The notes beneath the pieces are model-generated. The model was not told the origin of the DNA and did no database searches. It saw nothing but the letters and a program-made list of their open reading frames with translations. A DNA stretch of 64,000 nucleotides, taken from assembly GCA_964517135.1 (NCBI GenBank), contig CAZFBA010000003.1, positions 1 to 64,000 on the forward strand, given 5' to 3'. This DNA comes from CAZFBA01 sp964517135 (GTDB lineage: Bacteria > Cyanobacteriota > Vampirovibrionia > JBFMGH01). How positions within the stretch are numbered: position 1 is the stretch's first letter; each line of letters begins with the position of its first letter. Shown here one piece after another: positions 16,131 to 25,170 of this stretch. Made by a program: the position numbers and the translations under genes.

Positions 16131-17708
16131 ATGTTTAAGTATACACTTAATTATATGAAAACAGAAGTTAAAGAACTATTTACATATGACGTACCGGCAA
16201 AAGGGGTTGATGCTCTGGATATATATTGCTGTTTTCCATCAACCTATTATGTTGGAATGTCTTCACTGGGCTTCTTAAATATCTTTTATAATCTAGATAA
16301 ACTTGATTTTGTCAGACCTCATAGAATATTTACTGATTCAAACCCTTTTAAACCTGATCCTCAAGCTTTAATGTGCTTTTCTTTTACCTTTGAACTGGAC
16401 TTCTTACAAATTTTTAAATTGCTTGATAAACTTAAAATACCTCTAAAAAGAGAAGACCGGGATGAAGAATATCCTCTTATATTTGCAGGAGGGCCTGTTG
16501 CAACAGCTAACCCTGAGCCTTACGCTGATTTCTTTGACTTTTTTATCATCGGAGATGGTGATGAGCTTGCTGAAAAAGTTGCAAAGAGATTCCATGAGAC
16601 TAAAAACCTCTCAAGAGAACTAAAACTGCTTGAACTTGCAAAAATTGACGGTATATACATACCTGAATTCTTTGAAGTAAGCTACTCTCCCGATTCTACT
16701 GTTAAAAAAATTACGGCTATTAAAGGGTATGAAAATAATATTGTAAATAAAATCAACTTTAATGATAGAAATAAATGCGTATTTTCACCCATTATAACCA
16801 GCAATACTGTTTTTTCAGATACATTTATAATCGAAATTGAACGGGGATGCTCGCAAAAATGCCATTTTTGTATTGCCAGTTATTTAAATTTACCGGTAAG
16901 ATGTGTGAATACTGATAAGATTCTCAAAACAATAGATCACGGTCTCAAATATACGAGAAAGTTAGGTTTGCTAGGAGCTTTAATAACTGAACATCCAGAT
17001 ATTGAAGAAATATTTGAGTTTATCTATGCCAAACATAAAGAAAATCCAATAAAATTAACAACAACATCCCTGAGAGCTGACAGAATTAATGAAAAAATTG
17101 CAAAAATACTTCATGACTGTAACCAAAAACAGATAACAATATCAATAGAAGCCGGTTCAGAAAGATTGAGAAACTCCATTAACAAAAGACTATCAGCAGA
17201 AAATATCTTTAACTGTATAAAAATTTGCCACGAAAACAATATTAAATCAATCAAAATATATGGTATGACAAATCTTCCAGAAGAAGAGGTAGAAGATATC
17301 GAAGATATGATAAATATTATCAAAAAAATAAATAGACTATACCCATCAATGGAAGTAATTTTGTCACTTAATTCATTCATTCCCAAGGCTCATACTCCAT
17401 TTGAAAGAAAAAAAGTAGAAAATTATTCTGAATCAAAAAGAAAAATGGAATACATTAAAAAGCAATTAATACATAAAAACAAAGTAAGAATCTCCAGCTC
17501 TCGCTGGGATGCCCTGCAAGCAATGCTTTCAAGAGGTGACCGCAGACTTTCTAAGGTATTAATAAAAGCTTATGCTTATGGTTCAACACTTGGAAGCTTT
17601 AATAGAGCATTTAAAGATTATTCTGAATTGACTCCAGAACTTTCCTGGTATGCAACAAGAGAAAGAAAGCCTGAAGAAACACTGCCCTGGGATCATATCA
17701 AATTTTAA
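16131..17708 (+). CDS. Radical SAM protein with B12-binding-like N-terminus
   Basis: 525 residues. The N-terminal about 200 residues resemble the cobalamin-binding-like module of many radical SAM enzymes (YVGMSSLGFLNIFYNL, FAGGPVATANPEPYADFFDFFIIGDG). The radical SAM domain follows, with [4Fe-4S] cysteines C240, C244 and C247 in ERGCSQKCHFC and the later TTTSLRAD and ISIEAGSERLR elements. The layout is that of the YgiQ/TIGR03960-like group, some of which modify RNA or ribosomal proteins; the substrate is not predictable. Divergent from mqnC with a 62-bp gap and followed by its own terminator. Confidence 0.85.
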   Translation: MFKYTLNYMKTEVKELFTYDVPAKGVDALDIYCCFPSTYYVGMSSLGFLNIFYNLDKLDFVRPHRIFTDSNPFKPDPQALMCFSFTFELDFLQIFKLLDKLKIPLKREDRDEEYPLIFAGGPVATANPEPYADFFDFFIIGDGDELAEKVAKRFHETKNLSRELKLLELAKIDGIYIPEFFEVSYSPDSTVKKITAIKGYENNIVNKINFNDRNKCVFSPIITSNTVFSDTFIIEIERGCSQKCHFCIASYLNLPVRCVNTDKILKTIDHGLKYTRKLGLLGALITEHPDIEEIFEFIYAKHKENPIKLTTTSLRADRINEKIAKILHDCNQKQITISIEAGSERLRNSINKRLSAENIFNCIKICHENNIKSIKIYGMTNLPEEEVEDIEDMINIIKKINRLYPSMEVILSLNSFIPKAHTPFERKKVENYSESKRKMEYIKKQLIHKNKVRISSSRWDALQAMLSRGDRRLSKVLIKAYAYGSTLGSFNRAFKDYSELTPELSWYATRERKPEETLPWDHIKF

Positions 17709-17806
17709 CGAAGCTAAAATTTTTACAAAACTTTACTTAAAATTACTAAAACCGAAAATATGGCCAACACAAATGAATCAAAATGTGTTTAACTGAATTT
17801 AGTCTG

Positions 17807-17848
17807 AGATGGAATTAGAGGTCTGCTTTTTCGCAGGCCATCTTTTTT
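17807..17848 (+). terminator. Rho-independent terminator
   Basis: AGATGG ... GGTCTGC, TTTTTC loop, GCAGGCC ATCT followed by a T-tract. It ends the radical SAM transcript before the convergent Hsp20-like gene. Confidence 0.8.
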
Positions 17849-17859
17849 GTAAATTTAAT

Positions 17860-18579
17860 TTATATTACATAGGGAGGTATTTTTACAGGTTTTTGTTCTG
17901 TATTATCTTCTGGAATAGTATCTTGCTTGATTTTACGTATTGTAAGCACTATTGAATCCTGGTTCAGGTCTCTTGTAACATCATCAGGATCAACAGGGGC
18001 TGGTAATCTTATTGTTCTAAAAGAACTGGATTCAATCATTGAGTTGTTCTTCTTATTGCTTATTTTTATTTTGATTGTTATTCTATGTTTTTCAACATTC
18101 ACATTAACGTTTTTTTTCTCAAAATCAGGGTCGGAAAGTTTAATAGTAAGAATATAGTTATCAGGGGTTTCATCAAGCTCTATTTTAGCCGGGTTAACAA
18201 AATTCATAGAGAAATTCTGGCGATCAGGAAGCTGACCAAGCAATGATTGCCCGGCATTGAAGCTGTCAAAAAAAGTATCAGGAAAATTATTAACTGAAAA
18301 ATTCTGGTGCATTCTTTCCATTTCTTTACGGTGTTTTTCAATCGTTTGCTTTATTTCATCAAAAGCCTGAGACGAATTACCCCGTATATGTGGAACAAAA
18401 GCATCATCAAGCTGATATTCTTTAACAATATACTGCTTATCAAAATCATCAAGGGAAGCTTTAAACATACCCAGAAAAAAATATGCTGTAAGAATAGCCA
18501 GAATAAAAACAACAACAATAAGACTGATACCACCTATGATAACCCATTTTTTGTTTGAAGTCGTCAGTCTTTTAAGCAT
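17860..18579 (-). CDS. Membrane-anchored Hsp20/alpha-crystallin-like protein
   Basis: 239 residues. One membrane segment at about residues 12-37 (WVIIGGISLIVVVFILAIL) anchors it, with the rest probably on the outer face. Residues about 140-215 form a small-heat-shock-type beta-sandwich: NYILTIKLSDPDFEKKNVNV, then SFRTIRLPAPVDPDDV and DSIVLTIRKIK, matching the last strands of alpha-crystallin domains. Residues 60-120 are charged and helical. Ordinary Hsp20 proteins are cytoplasmic and unanchored, so this is an envelope version, possibly a holdase. AGGAGG precedes the ATG. Confidence 0.75.
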   Translation of the reverse strand: MLKRLTTSNKKWVIIGGISLIVVVFILAILTAYFFLGMFKASLDDFDKQYIVKEYQLDDAFVPHIRGNSSQAFDEIKQTIEKHRKEMERMHQNFSVNNFPDTFFDSFNAGQSLLGQLPDRQNFSMNFVNPAKIELDETPDNYILTIKLSDPDFEKKNVNVNVEKHRITIKIKISNKKNNSMIESSSFRTIRLPAPVDPDDVTRDLNQDSIVLTIRKIKQDTIPEDNTEQKPVKIPPYVI

Positions 18580-18674
18580 TTGCTTATCCTCCTGAGCCTT
18601 ATATCTCCTTATATAACAGTTTATAAGAAAATTTAAAAAAATAAATGTTCCTTAAGTAAATATTTATATTGTTT

Positions 18675-19310
18675 CTAAAGTTCTAATGTAATTGTTATAC
18701 CTACTATTTCTGATTTCCAGTGAACATTGCTTTTTCTTTCGTTATTGAAATATGTTGTTAAAGCTTCAATCAGAGCCTGTGAAATATCAGAGGTTTCATA
18801 ATTTTGTGCAAAAACAAAAGGTTCTTCTCGCTTTTCCTTGAGAGTTTTTTCAAACAAAGGCTCCCTGTATTCTATTGATACAGTAATATTTTCTCTATCG
18901 TTAATACGTTCAAAAACTTCTCTAATTTGCTTTTGCTCTTCAATTATATCTTTTATTTCTTCATCATCAACAAACCCTAGCTTTACCAGTATCTCGCCTA
19001 TCTTTATTGGAGTATGTTTCTGATAGTTTAAAGCCTCTTTAAGCTGCATATTAGTAATTATATCTCTTTTAACCAGCAAAGACCCAAGTTTTGTAATGAA
19101 TGAAGCTTTTCTGGGTAATACACCATGGTAGTATTTCTTTTTTTTCAAAAGATTTTTAAGGTGTTCTTTGGCATTGGTATCATTTAAACTGGTTTCATCA
19201 TAGATAAGACCAAAGTGTTCCATTGCTTCAGCCAGCAACTCTTCGGGGGAAGCATTATATTGATTGATAAAATTAAGATTAATATCGTCAACAACGACTT
19301 TATTTTTCAT
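18675..19310 (-). CDS. GspE/MshE N-terminal-like domain protein
   Basis: 211 residues, soluble. Residues about 72-130 (FITKLGSLLVKRDIITNMQL, then KIGEILVKLGFVDDEEIKDI) form the tandem LGxxLVxxGxI-type helical motif found at the N-terminus of GspE/PilB/MshE ATPases and in solo proteins, where it can bind cyclic di-GMP or partner proteins. There is no ATPase domain. The C-terminal part (YREPLFEKTLKEKREEPF onward) is unrecognised. A possible type IV pilus or second-messenger link is inference. AGAGG lies rather far (about 14 bases) from the ATG. Confidence 0.6.
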   Translation of the reverse strand: MKNKVVVDDINLNFINQYNASPEELLAEAMEHFGLIYDETSLNDTNAKEHLKNLLKKKKYYHGVLPRKASFITKLGSLLVKRDIITNMQLKEALNYQKHTPIKIGEILVKLGFVDDEEIKDIIEEQKQIREVFERINDRENITVSIEYREPLFEKTLKEKREEPFVFAQNYETSDISQALIEALTTYFNNERKSNVHWKSEIVGITITLEL

Positions 19311-19709
19311 TTTGATAGACTTTACCTCTTGATTCTTAATAATTCATTATAATCTAATTTAAATATTTAGTACAGATTTGCCTTTAAAGCCCTGAAGATA
19401 TGTCATAATATAAATTCAATATTATTTATTTTAGAATTTTCAAGTATTGTATTTATTGTCCGGGCGTTAAAATTACTTAAAATATTGTAATGAAATAAAA
19501 GACGAAATTGTTCTTTATATAATACGTTAAAACAAAGGAAAACAGGAATTAACAGTAATTGTTATCAATAAGAAATGTTAAAATACTTGTCCAAATTTGA
19601 ATTTAATAAAGAAAATAACGCTATAATAAATTAAGTGTTCAAGGTACAATTATTATCCCTCTGGTAATTAAAAACCACTATTGAAAATTAAGGTACTCAG
19701 GAGATAACC
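19311..19709. other. Promoter region of the glutamate synthase operon
   Basis: 399 bp of AT-rich DNA, no gene seen. A possible promoter for the glt operon is at 19597-19627. TATAAT also occurs at 19518-19523 but without a good -35. Confidence 0.4.
19597..19627 (+). promoter_or_regulatory. Possible promoter of the split glutamate synthase operon
   Basis: TTGAAT, 19-bp spacer, TATAAT, about 80 bp before the TTG start at 19710. The spacer is longer than ideal. Confidence 0.35.
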
Positions 19710-21224
19710 TTGCAGAGAAGTCTAGAATTCTGTGATTTTAACGTTTATAGAGATCCCGAACGCTGTATTAAGTGTAAAGTATGTGTTCAGCAATGTTCTT
19801 TTGGGGCCAATTCTTATATAGAAGAATTTGACGAAATTGTTTCAAATGACAACAAGTGTGTAGCCTGTCAGCGTTGCATGGTACACTGCCCAACTAACGC
19901 AATTGAAATTAAACAGGCACTCACAACCTTTAGACCTAACTACAACTGGTCACCAAAAACAATTACAAATATTTATAAACAGGCTGCAACAGGTGGTATA
20001 CTGTTAACAGGGATGGGCAATGACCGACCATACCACATTTACTGGGAACACATGCTATTAGATGCCTGTCAGGTAACCAATCCTTCTATTGACCCACTTA
20101 GAGAACCAATGGAACTTAGAACATACCTTGGTTCCAAGTATGATGAACTTCAAATAGAAATCATTGATGGTAAACCCAGACTTAAAAACAAATTACCTCC
20201 TCAATTAAAGCTTGAAGTGCCTCTTATGTTTTCTGCAATGTCTTATGGAGCAATTAGTTTCAATGCCCATAAAGCTCTTGCTATTGCAGCAAAAGAGTCT
20301 GGAATTCTATATAATACCGGTGAAGGCGGCCTTCACAAAGATCTCTACAAATACGGCGAGAATACCATCGTTCAGGTTGCTTCAGGCCGGTTTGGCGTTC
20401 ACAAAGAGTATCTTGATGCCTCAGCTGCAATAGAAATAAAGATCGGTCAGGGTGCAAAACCCGGTATAGGAGGACACCTACCTGGTGAAAAAATTTCTGA
20501 CCCGATTTCTGAAACAAGAATGATACCGGTAGGCAGTGACGCCATATCACCCGCTCCTCACCACGATATTTATTCTATAGAAGACCTCAGACAGTTAATA
20601 TACGCTCTTAAAGAAGCAACTCAATATACCAAGCCTGTATTTGTAAAAATAGCTGCTGTCCATAGCGTTGCGGCCATTGCCAGTGGTATTGTTAGGGCAG
20701 GCGCAGATGCTGTCGTTATAGATGGATTTAGAGGAGGTACAGGGGCAGCACCTCAGGTCATAAGAGATAATATGGGTATACCTATTGAGTTTGCCCTGGC
20801 ATCTGTTGACGCAAGACTTAGAAAAGAAGGTATCAGAAACAAGGCATCACTTATAGCAGCAGGCGGCTTTAGAAACAGCGGTGACATAATTAAAGCTATT
20901 GCACTTGGTGCTGATGCTGTTTATATGGGTACATCATCATTGATTGCTATGGGCTGTGTGCTCTGTCAAAAGTGTTATACAGGAAAATGCGCCTGGGGTA
21001 TTGCTACAAATGACCCGGCTCTTTCAAAACGACTTAACCCTGAAATAGCTGCTGAAAGGCTTATTAATCTGATTAAAGCCTGGAAAAATGAAATTAAAGA
21101 AATGCTCGGTTCAATGGGTATTAATGCAATAGAAAGTATTCGGGGCAATAGAGAACGCCTTAGAGGCATTAATCTCAGCGAAAAAGAGCTGGAAATACTT
21201 ATGATAAAAGCTGCAGGTGAATAA
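19710..21224 (+). CDS. gltB: Archaeal-type glutamate synthase, central FMN/Fe-S domain subunit
   Basis: 504 residues. It makes glutamate from 2-oxoglutarate and ammonia on FMN. Two N-terminal 4Fe-4S clusters (C19-C22-C25-C29 and C50-C53-C56-C60) are fused to the FMN-binding synthase barrel (LMFSAMSYGAISFNAH, NTGEGGLHKD, KIGQGAKPGIGGHLPGEKI, DGFRGGTGAAPQ). The C-terminal CVLCQKCYTGKC supplies the 3Fe-4S-type cysteines. In most bacteria this is one part of a ~1500-residue GltB; here the domains are separate genes, as in many archaea and some anaerobes. The TTG start is set by AGGAG six bases upstream. Confidence 0.93.
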   Translation: MQRSLEFCDFNVYRDPERCIKCKVCVQQCSFGANSYIEEFDEIVSNDNKCVACQRCMVHCPTNAIEIKQALTTFRPNYNWSPKTITNIYKQAATGGILLTGMGNDRPYHIYWEHMLLDACQVTNPSIDPLREPMELRTYLGSKYDELQIEIIDGKPRLKNKLPPQLKLEVPLMFSAMSYGAISFNAHKALAIAAKESGILYNTGEGGLHKDLYKYGENTIVQVASGRFGVHKEYLDASAAIEIKIGQGAKPGIGGHLPGEKISDPISETRMIPVGSDAISPAPHHDIYSIEDLRQLIYALKEATQYTKPVFVKIAAVHSVAAIASGIVRAGADAVVIDGFRGGTGAAPQVIRDNMGIPIEFALASVDARLRKEGIRNKASLIAAGGFRNSGDIIKAIALGADAVYMGTSSLIAMGCVLCQKCYTGKCAWGIATNDPALSKRLNPEIAAERLINLIKAWKNEIKEMLGSMGINAIESIRGNRERLRGINLSEKELEILMIKAAGE

Positions 21225-21673
21225 TGAGCAAGACAAAAAGAAGAATTATTTATAATCCTGAAGTCTGTATGGCCTGCAAACTGTGTGAAGTTTATTGTTT
21301 AACTGCTCATTCAAAAACAAAAAATGTTATGTTAGCTTATAAAAAAGAATTCCCCCGTGCTATGAGCCGGACAATTGTCGAAGAAAGGGGAATCGAAACA
21401 CTCTCTGTTCAGTGCAGACACTGTGAAGAACCTGTCTGTATTGAAGCCTGTATGACTGGAGCTATGTATAAATCTCCTGATGGTCAGGTCTTATGCGATT
21501 CAGAAAAGTGTGTGGGTTGCTGGATGTGTATCATGGTCTGTCCATTTGGTGCTATAGAAAGAAACATAACTCAAAAACACATTTCATCCAAGTGTGACCT
21601 CTGCCCTGAGAGGACAATACCTGCCTGTGTAGAGAACTGCCCTAACAGGGCTCTGACATTTGAAGAAACCTGA
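21224..21673 (+). CDS. 4Fe-4S ferredoxin-type electron transfer subunit
   Basis: 149 residues with about four cysteine groups of HycB/DmsB type: CMACKLCEVYC, CRHCEEPVCIEAC, CVGCWMCIMVC and CDLC ... CVENC. It probably carries electrons between the FAD subunit (21687) and the FMN synthase subunit (19710). The ATG overlaps the upstream stop by one base (TAATG), so translation is coupled. Confidence 0.9.
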   Translation: MSKTKRRIIYNPEVCMACKLCEVYCLTAHSKTKNVMLAYKKEFPRAMSRTIVEERGIETLSVQCRHCEEPVCIEACMTGAMYKSPDGQVLCDSEKCVGCWMCIMVCPFGAIERNITQKHISSKCDLCPERTIPACVENCPNRALTFEET

Positions 21674-21686
21674 CCGAGGAAGTACA

Positions 21687-22958
21687 ATGCATTACCTGAT
21701 TATAGGAAATTCTGCAGCGGGAATAGGAGCCGCCGAAGCAATTAGAAAAATCGATACAGAGAGCCAATTAACTATACTCTCTGAAGAAGCCTACCATGCC
21801 TATTCACGCCCCCTGATAGCTGAATATCTATCTAATTCCATTGACATAGATAGAATGTGGTACCGCCAGCAGGACTTTTATCAGAAAAATAACATTAAAC
21901 TGCTCCTTAACACAAGAGTTGAAAGAATTGATCCCGACAGCAAGAAAGTATTTACTGCCAGTGGTGCTGAACTATCCTTTGATAAGCTGCTAATCGCAAC
22001 AGGTGGCACACCTATTATACCACCTATTGAAGGCAAAGAGACAAATGGAGTTTATACATTCGTCAGATGGGACGAAGTAAAAAGACTTAAAGAAAATCAA
22101 CCTGAAATTAAAAAGGCAGTAGTTATAGGTGGGGGCCTTATTGGCCTGAAAGCAACTGAACATATGTCAAAATCAGGTGTAGATGTGACCATTGTTGAAC
22201 TTGCTGAAACACTTCTCGGTGCAGTGTTGGATAAAAACGCCTCTAATATACTGAAACATCATTTTGAAAATTTCGGTGTAACTGTCTTTACTGAAAATAC
22301 TGTAAGTAAGATTCACTCAAACGACGGCAGAGCTTCAACCGTAACCCTTCAGGACGGTACTGAAGTTGCCTGTGATGCTGTAATAATAGCTATTGGCGTT
22401 AAACCTGATATGGAAATACTGAATAATACCTCTATAACAAGAAATAAGGGTATTATAGTTAACGAAAAACTCCAGACAAACTACCCTGACATTTATGCAG
22501 CTGGCGACGTTGCTGAAGCCTTCGATCTTTTAATTGAAGAAAATAGAGTTTTACCAATATGGCCAACAGCATACAGACAGGGATATATCGCCGGTCTCAA
22601 TATGGCTGGCCACGAAAGAATTTATTGTGGTGGAATTTCAATGAATTCGCTGGAATTCTTTGACCTGCCAATCATTTCTGCAGGCTTTACAACAGCTGAA
22701 GATGAAAGCTTTAATGAAGAAATCATCCTCAACGAGAAAAACAAAGTCTATAAAAAAATTATTATTAAAGATAACAAACTTGCAGGGTTTATTTATGTCA
22801 ACAAAATTGACAGAGCTGGCATTCTGACAGGCTTAATTCAGGATAAAACAGATATAACATCGTTTAAAGATGAAATTCTCAAAGATTCATTTGGTCTCAT
22901 CGACCTCCCAGAAGATGTCAGAGAGCGTAAATTCAAAGCAGTAAGCCAGGGAGTATAG
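21687..22958 (+). CDS. FAD/NAD(P)-dependent pyridine nucleotide-disulfide oxidoreductase-type subunit
   Basis: About 423 residues. FAD-binding glycine motif at the N-terminus (MHYLIIGNSAAGIGAAEAI), NAD(P)-binding motif mid-protein (VVIGGGLIGLKATEHMSKSG) and the second FAD motif TNYPDIYAAGDVAEA. It resembles NADH-rubredoxin/nitrite reductase flavoproteins rather than the classical GltD. By position it probably feeds electrons into the split glutamate synthase. I take ATG 21687, with GAGGA seven bases before it; the frame extends to 21660, but the extra residues overlap the ferredoxin gene. Confidence 0.85.
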   Translation: MHYLIIGNSAAGIGAAEAIRKIDTESQLTILSEEAYHAYSRPLIAEYLSNSIDIDRMWYRQQDFYQKNNIKLLLNTRVERIDPDSKKVFTASGAELSFDKLLIATGGTPIIPPIEGKETNGVYTFVRWDEVKRLKENQPEIKKAVVIGGGLIGLKATEHMSKSGVDVTIVELAETLLGAVLDKNASNILKHHFENFGVTVFTENTVSKIHSNDGRASTVTLQDGTEVACDAVIIAIGVKPDMEILNNTSITRNKGIIVNEKLQTNYPDIYAAGDVAEAFDLLIEENRVLPIWPTAYRQGYIAGLNMAGHERIYCGGISMNSLEFFDLPIISAGFTTAEDESFNEEIILNEKNKVYKKIIIKDNKLAGFIYVNKIDRAGILTGLIQDKTDITSFKDEILKDSFGLIDLPEDVRERKFKAVSQGV

Positions 22959-22959
22959 C

Positions 22960-24087
22960 ATGACGTTTGATTATAGAATAGAAAAAGACATATCAGGATG
23001 TGGACTCGCCGGTATAATCAACACTAAAGGCAAGATGATCGGCGGTGACGTCATAGCCGAAGCAATGACCGTACAGCATGAAAGAGGTAACGGCCTCGGT
23101 GCTGGCTTTGCTGGCTATGGAATATACCCTGAATTCAAAGACTGCTACGCCCTGCATATTATGTATGACGACGAAGAATGCCATACAGATACTGAAAGGT
23201 ATCTTAAAGACCACCTCCTGTTTGAACACCAGGAAAGAATACCTATAAGAAGAAATAGAAAGATACTCTCTCACCCAATTTTCAGAAGATATTTTGTAAG
23301 ACCACGCCCAACATCTGAAGATATAGAATTATTTGCACAGAAAAAACTTGAATCAGACGATTTTATTGTTCGTCTGGTAATGCATGTTAATGCTAATATG
23401 CCCGGTGCATACGTCTTTTCAAGCGGTAAAAACATGGGCGCCTTTAAAGGGGTCGGGTTCCCTGAAGATATTGCTGACTTTTTCAAAATAGATAACTATG
23501 ATGGCTATATCTGGACTGCCCATAACCGCTTCCCGACAAACACCCCCGGATGGTGGGGAGGCGCTCACCCATTTACCCTCCTTGACTGGTCTATTGTTCA
23601 CAACGGTGAGATTTCTTCTTATGGCATAAACAAAAGGTATCTGGATATGTTTGGCTACCAGTGTACCTGTCATACAGATACAGAAGTCGTTGCATACTTG
23701 CTGGATCTAATTTGCAGAAAGCAAAAACTGCCTATTGACATTGTTACATCTGCTCTGAGCGCACCTTTCTGGGAAGATATAGACCGTCTTGAAGATCCTG
23801 AACTAATAGAATTTTATACCAGCCTGAGAATTGTCTATGGCTCGGCACTTCTTAACGGACCATTTTCAATTTTAATAGCCAATAACAACACTCTTGTAGG
23901 TTTAAACGATAGAATTAAACTCAGACCACTGCTTGTAGGCAAAAAAGATGACTATGTTTATATGGCATCTGAAGAATGTTCCATCAGGCAGGTCTGCCCT
24001 GACCTGGATTCAATCTGGGCCCCTAAAGCCGGAGAACCAGTTATTGTCAAGCTAGATGATCAGCAACCATTACAATTAGCCGGATAG
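22960..24087 (+). CDS. Glutamate synthase glutaminase (class II amidotransferase) subunit
   Basis: 375 residues. Ntn-type glutaminase domain that releases ammonia from glutamine for the FMN subunit. The nucleophile is probably C14 in DISGCGLAGI, exposed by removal of 13 residues as in PurF and GltB. Other markers are the HNRFPTNTPGWWGGAHPF, DWSIVHNGEISSYG and CHTDTEVVAY segments. It starts two bases after the previous stop, with GGGAG upstream. This corresponds to the N-terminal domain of a normal GltB. Confidence 0.9.
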   Translation: MTFDYRIEKDISGCGLAGIINTKGKMIGGDVIAEAMTVQHERGNGLGAGFAGYGIYPEFKDCYALHIMYDDEECHTDTERYLKDHLLFEHQERIPIRRNRKILSHPIFRRYFVRPRPTSEDIELFAQKKLESDDFIVRLVMHVNANMPGAYVFSSGKNMGAFKGVGFPEDIADFFKIDNYDGYIWTAHNRFPTNTPGWWGGAHPFTLLDWSIVHNGEISSYGINKRYLDMFGYQCTCHTDTEVVAYLLDLICRKQKLPIDIVTSALSAPFWEDIDRLEDPELIEFYTSLRIVYGSALLNGPFSILIANNNTLVGLNDRIKLRPLLVGKKDDYVYMASEECSIRQVCPDLDSIWAPKAGEPVIVKLDDQQPLQLAG

Positions 24088-24094
24088 AAAGACT

Positions 24095-24832
24095 ATGATT
24101 CAAATTGATGCCAGAGGAATACACTATAGAGAACTAAATCAGCAAATTAGACAGGCTATTGCTGACGGATACAGAAAAATCAACCTGATCAATGTTAACG
24201 GTCAACGTTATATAGGTGATGCCCTGAATAATAAGGATGTTGAAATTTATATCAACGGTGTTCCCGGGCAGGATTTATGTGCTTTTATGGATGGACCTGC
24301 TGTTTGGGTTAATGGAAATGCTCAGGATGGTGTTGCAAACACGATGAGCAGCGGCAAGGTTATTATTAAAGGTATGGCTGGTGATGTTCTAGGCTATGGC
24401 ATGCGTGGTGGAAGAATGTATATTCAAGGTGATGCCGGTTATAGAATCGGTATTCATATGAAATCATTTAAAGACAACATACCTACCATTGTTGTTGGAG
24501 GCAGAGCAGGTGACTTTTTTGGTGAATACATGGCCGGAGGAAGACTGATATTACTGGGAATGAATATTGGAGACAAACCAATTGTAGGTAATTACGTTGG
24601 TACAGGCATGCATGGTGGCTCTATATTCATCAGAGGCGCTATTAAAGATTATCAACTCGGAAAAGAAGTTGGCATCAGAGATCTTGATGAAGAAGACTGG
24701 AAAAATCTTCAGGAGATTATTGGCGACTATGCAAACGTTCTTGAACTAAACTATGACGAGATTATGAGTCAGCCTTTTATAAAACTATTGCCAGTTTCAC
24801 ATAGACCTTATGGCAATTTATATGCCTATTAG
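24095..24832 (+). CDS. Glutamate synthase GXGXG-domain subunit
   Basis: 245 residues of right-handed beta-helix with repeated Gly-x-Gly motifs (GKVIIKGMAGDVLGYGMRGG, GGRAGDFFGEYMAGG, NYVGTGMHGGSIFIRG). It corresponds to the C-terminal structural domain of GltB, which holds the glutaminase and synthase parts together. It is the last gene of the five-gene operon and is followed by a terminator. Seven bases separate it from the glutaminase gene. Confidence 0.9.
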   Translation: MIQIDARGIHYRELNQQIRQAIADGYRKINLINVNGQRYIGDALNNKDVEIYINGVPGQDLCAFMDGPAVWVNGNAQDGVANTMSSGKVIIKGMAGDVLGYGMRGGRMYIQGDAGYRIGIHMKSFKDNIPTIVVGGRAGDFFGEYMAGGRLILLGMNIGDKPIVGNYVGTGMHGGSIFIRGAIKDYQLGKEVGIRDLDEEDWKNLQEIIGDYANVLELNYDEIMSQPFIKLLPVSHRPYGNLYAY

Positions 24833-24947
24833 TTTATCATTTGCTTTTTATTTATGGAAATAATGTAATATGTTAAAAAATCATTGTTTGATGAGGAAGA
24901 ATAAAAGATACATTTGAAAACATAGTTTTCAAACAGGGGGATAATTG

Positions 24948-24978
24948 GGCCAGAAGCATATTACTGGCCTTTTTCTTT
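24948..24978 (+). terminator. Rho-independent terminator of the glt operon
   Basis: GGCCAG, ten-base loop, CTGGCC then a T-rich tract on the plus strand. Confidence 0.85.
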
Positions 24979-24995
24979 TGAAACTGTATTAAAGA

Positions 24996-25100
24996 GGCTT
25001 TGAATGCTCAGAACAATCAGCTCGTTCAACCCATATCTTAAATTTATATTTTTTGAAAATCGAAAATAAAAAAATCTATCATTATTGTTATGCATCAGTC
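24996..25100. repeat. Dispersed repeat, right half
   Basis: GGCTTTGAA ... CTCGTTCAACCCATATCTT ... TTTTGAAAATCGAAAA ... GTTATGCATCAGTC: the right half of the ~240-bp element in the same orientation as 38197-38435. The left half is absent; the copy begins just after the glt terminator. Confidence 0.75.
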
Positions 25101-25116
25101 TTAACTATCTTAACGC

Positions 25117-25145
25117 TTAAAACCCGGTTATTAACCAGGTTTTAA
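25117..25145. terminator. Hairpin between glt repeat and 25171 gene
   Basis: TTAAAACC and GGTTTTAA enclose an inner GGTTATTAACC stem. It is symmetrical and could act on the minus strand after the gene at 25171. T-tracts are short. Confidence 0.45.
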
Positions 25146-25170
25146 GTTATTATCATTTATAAAATTTATA

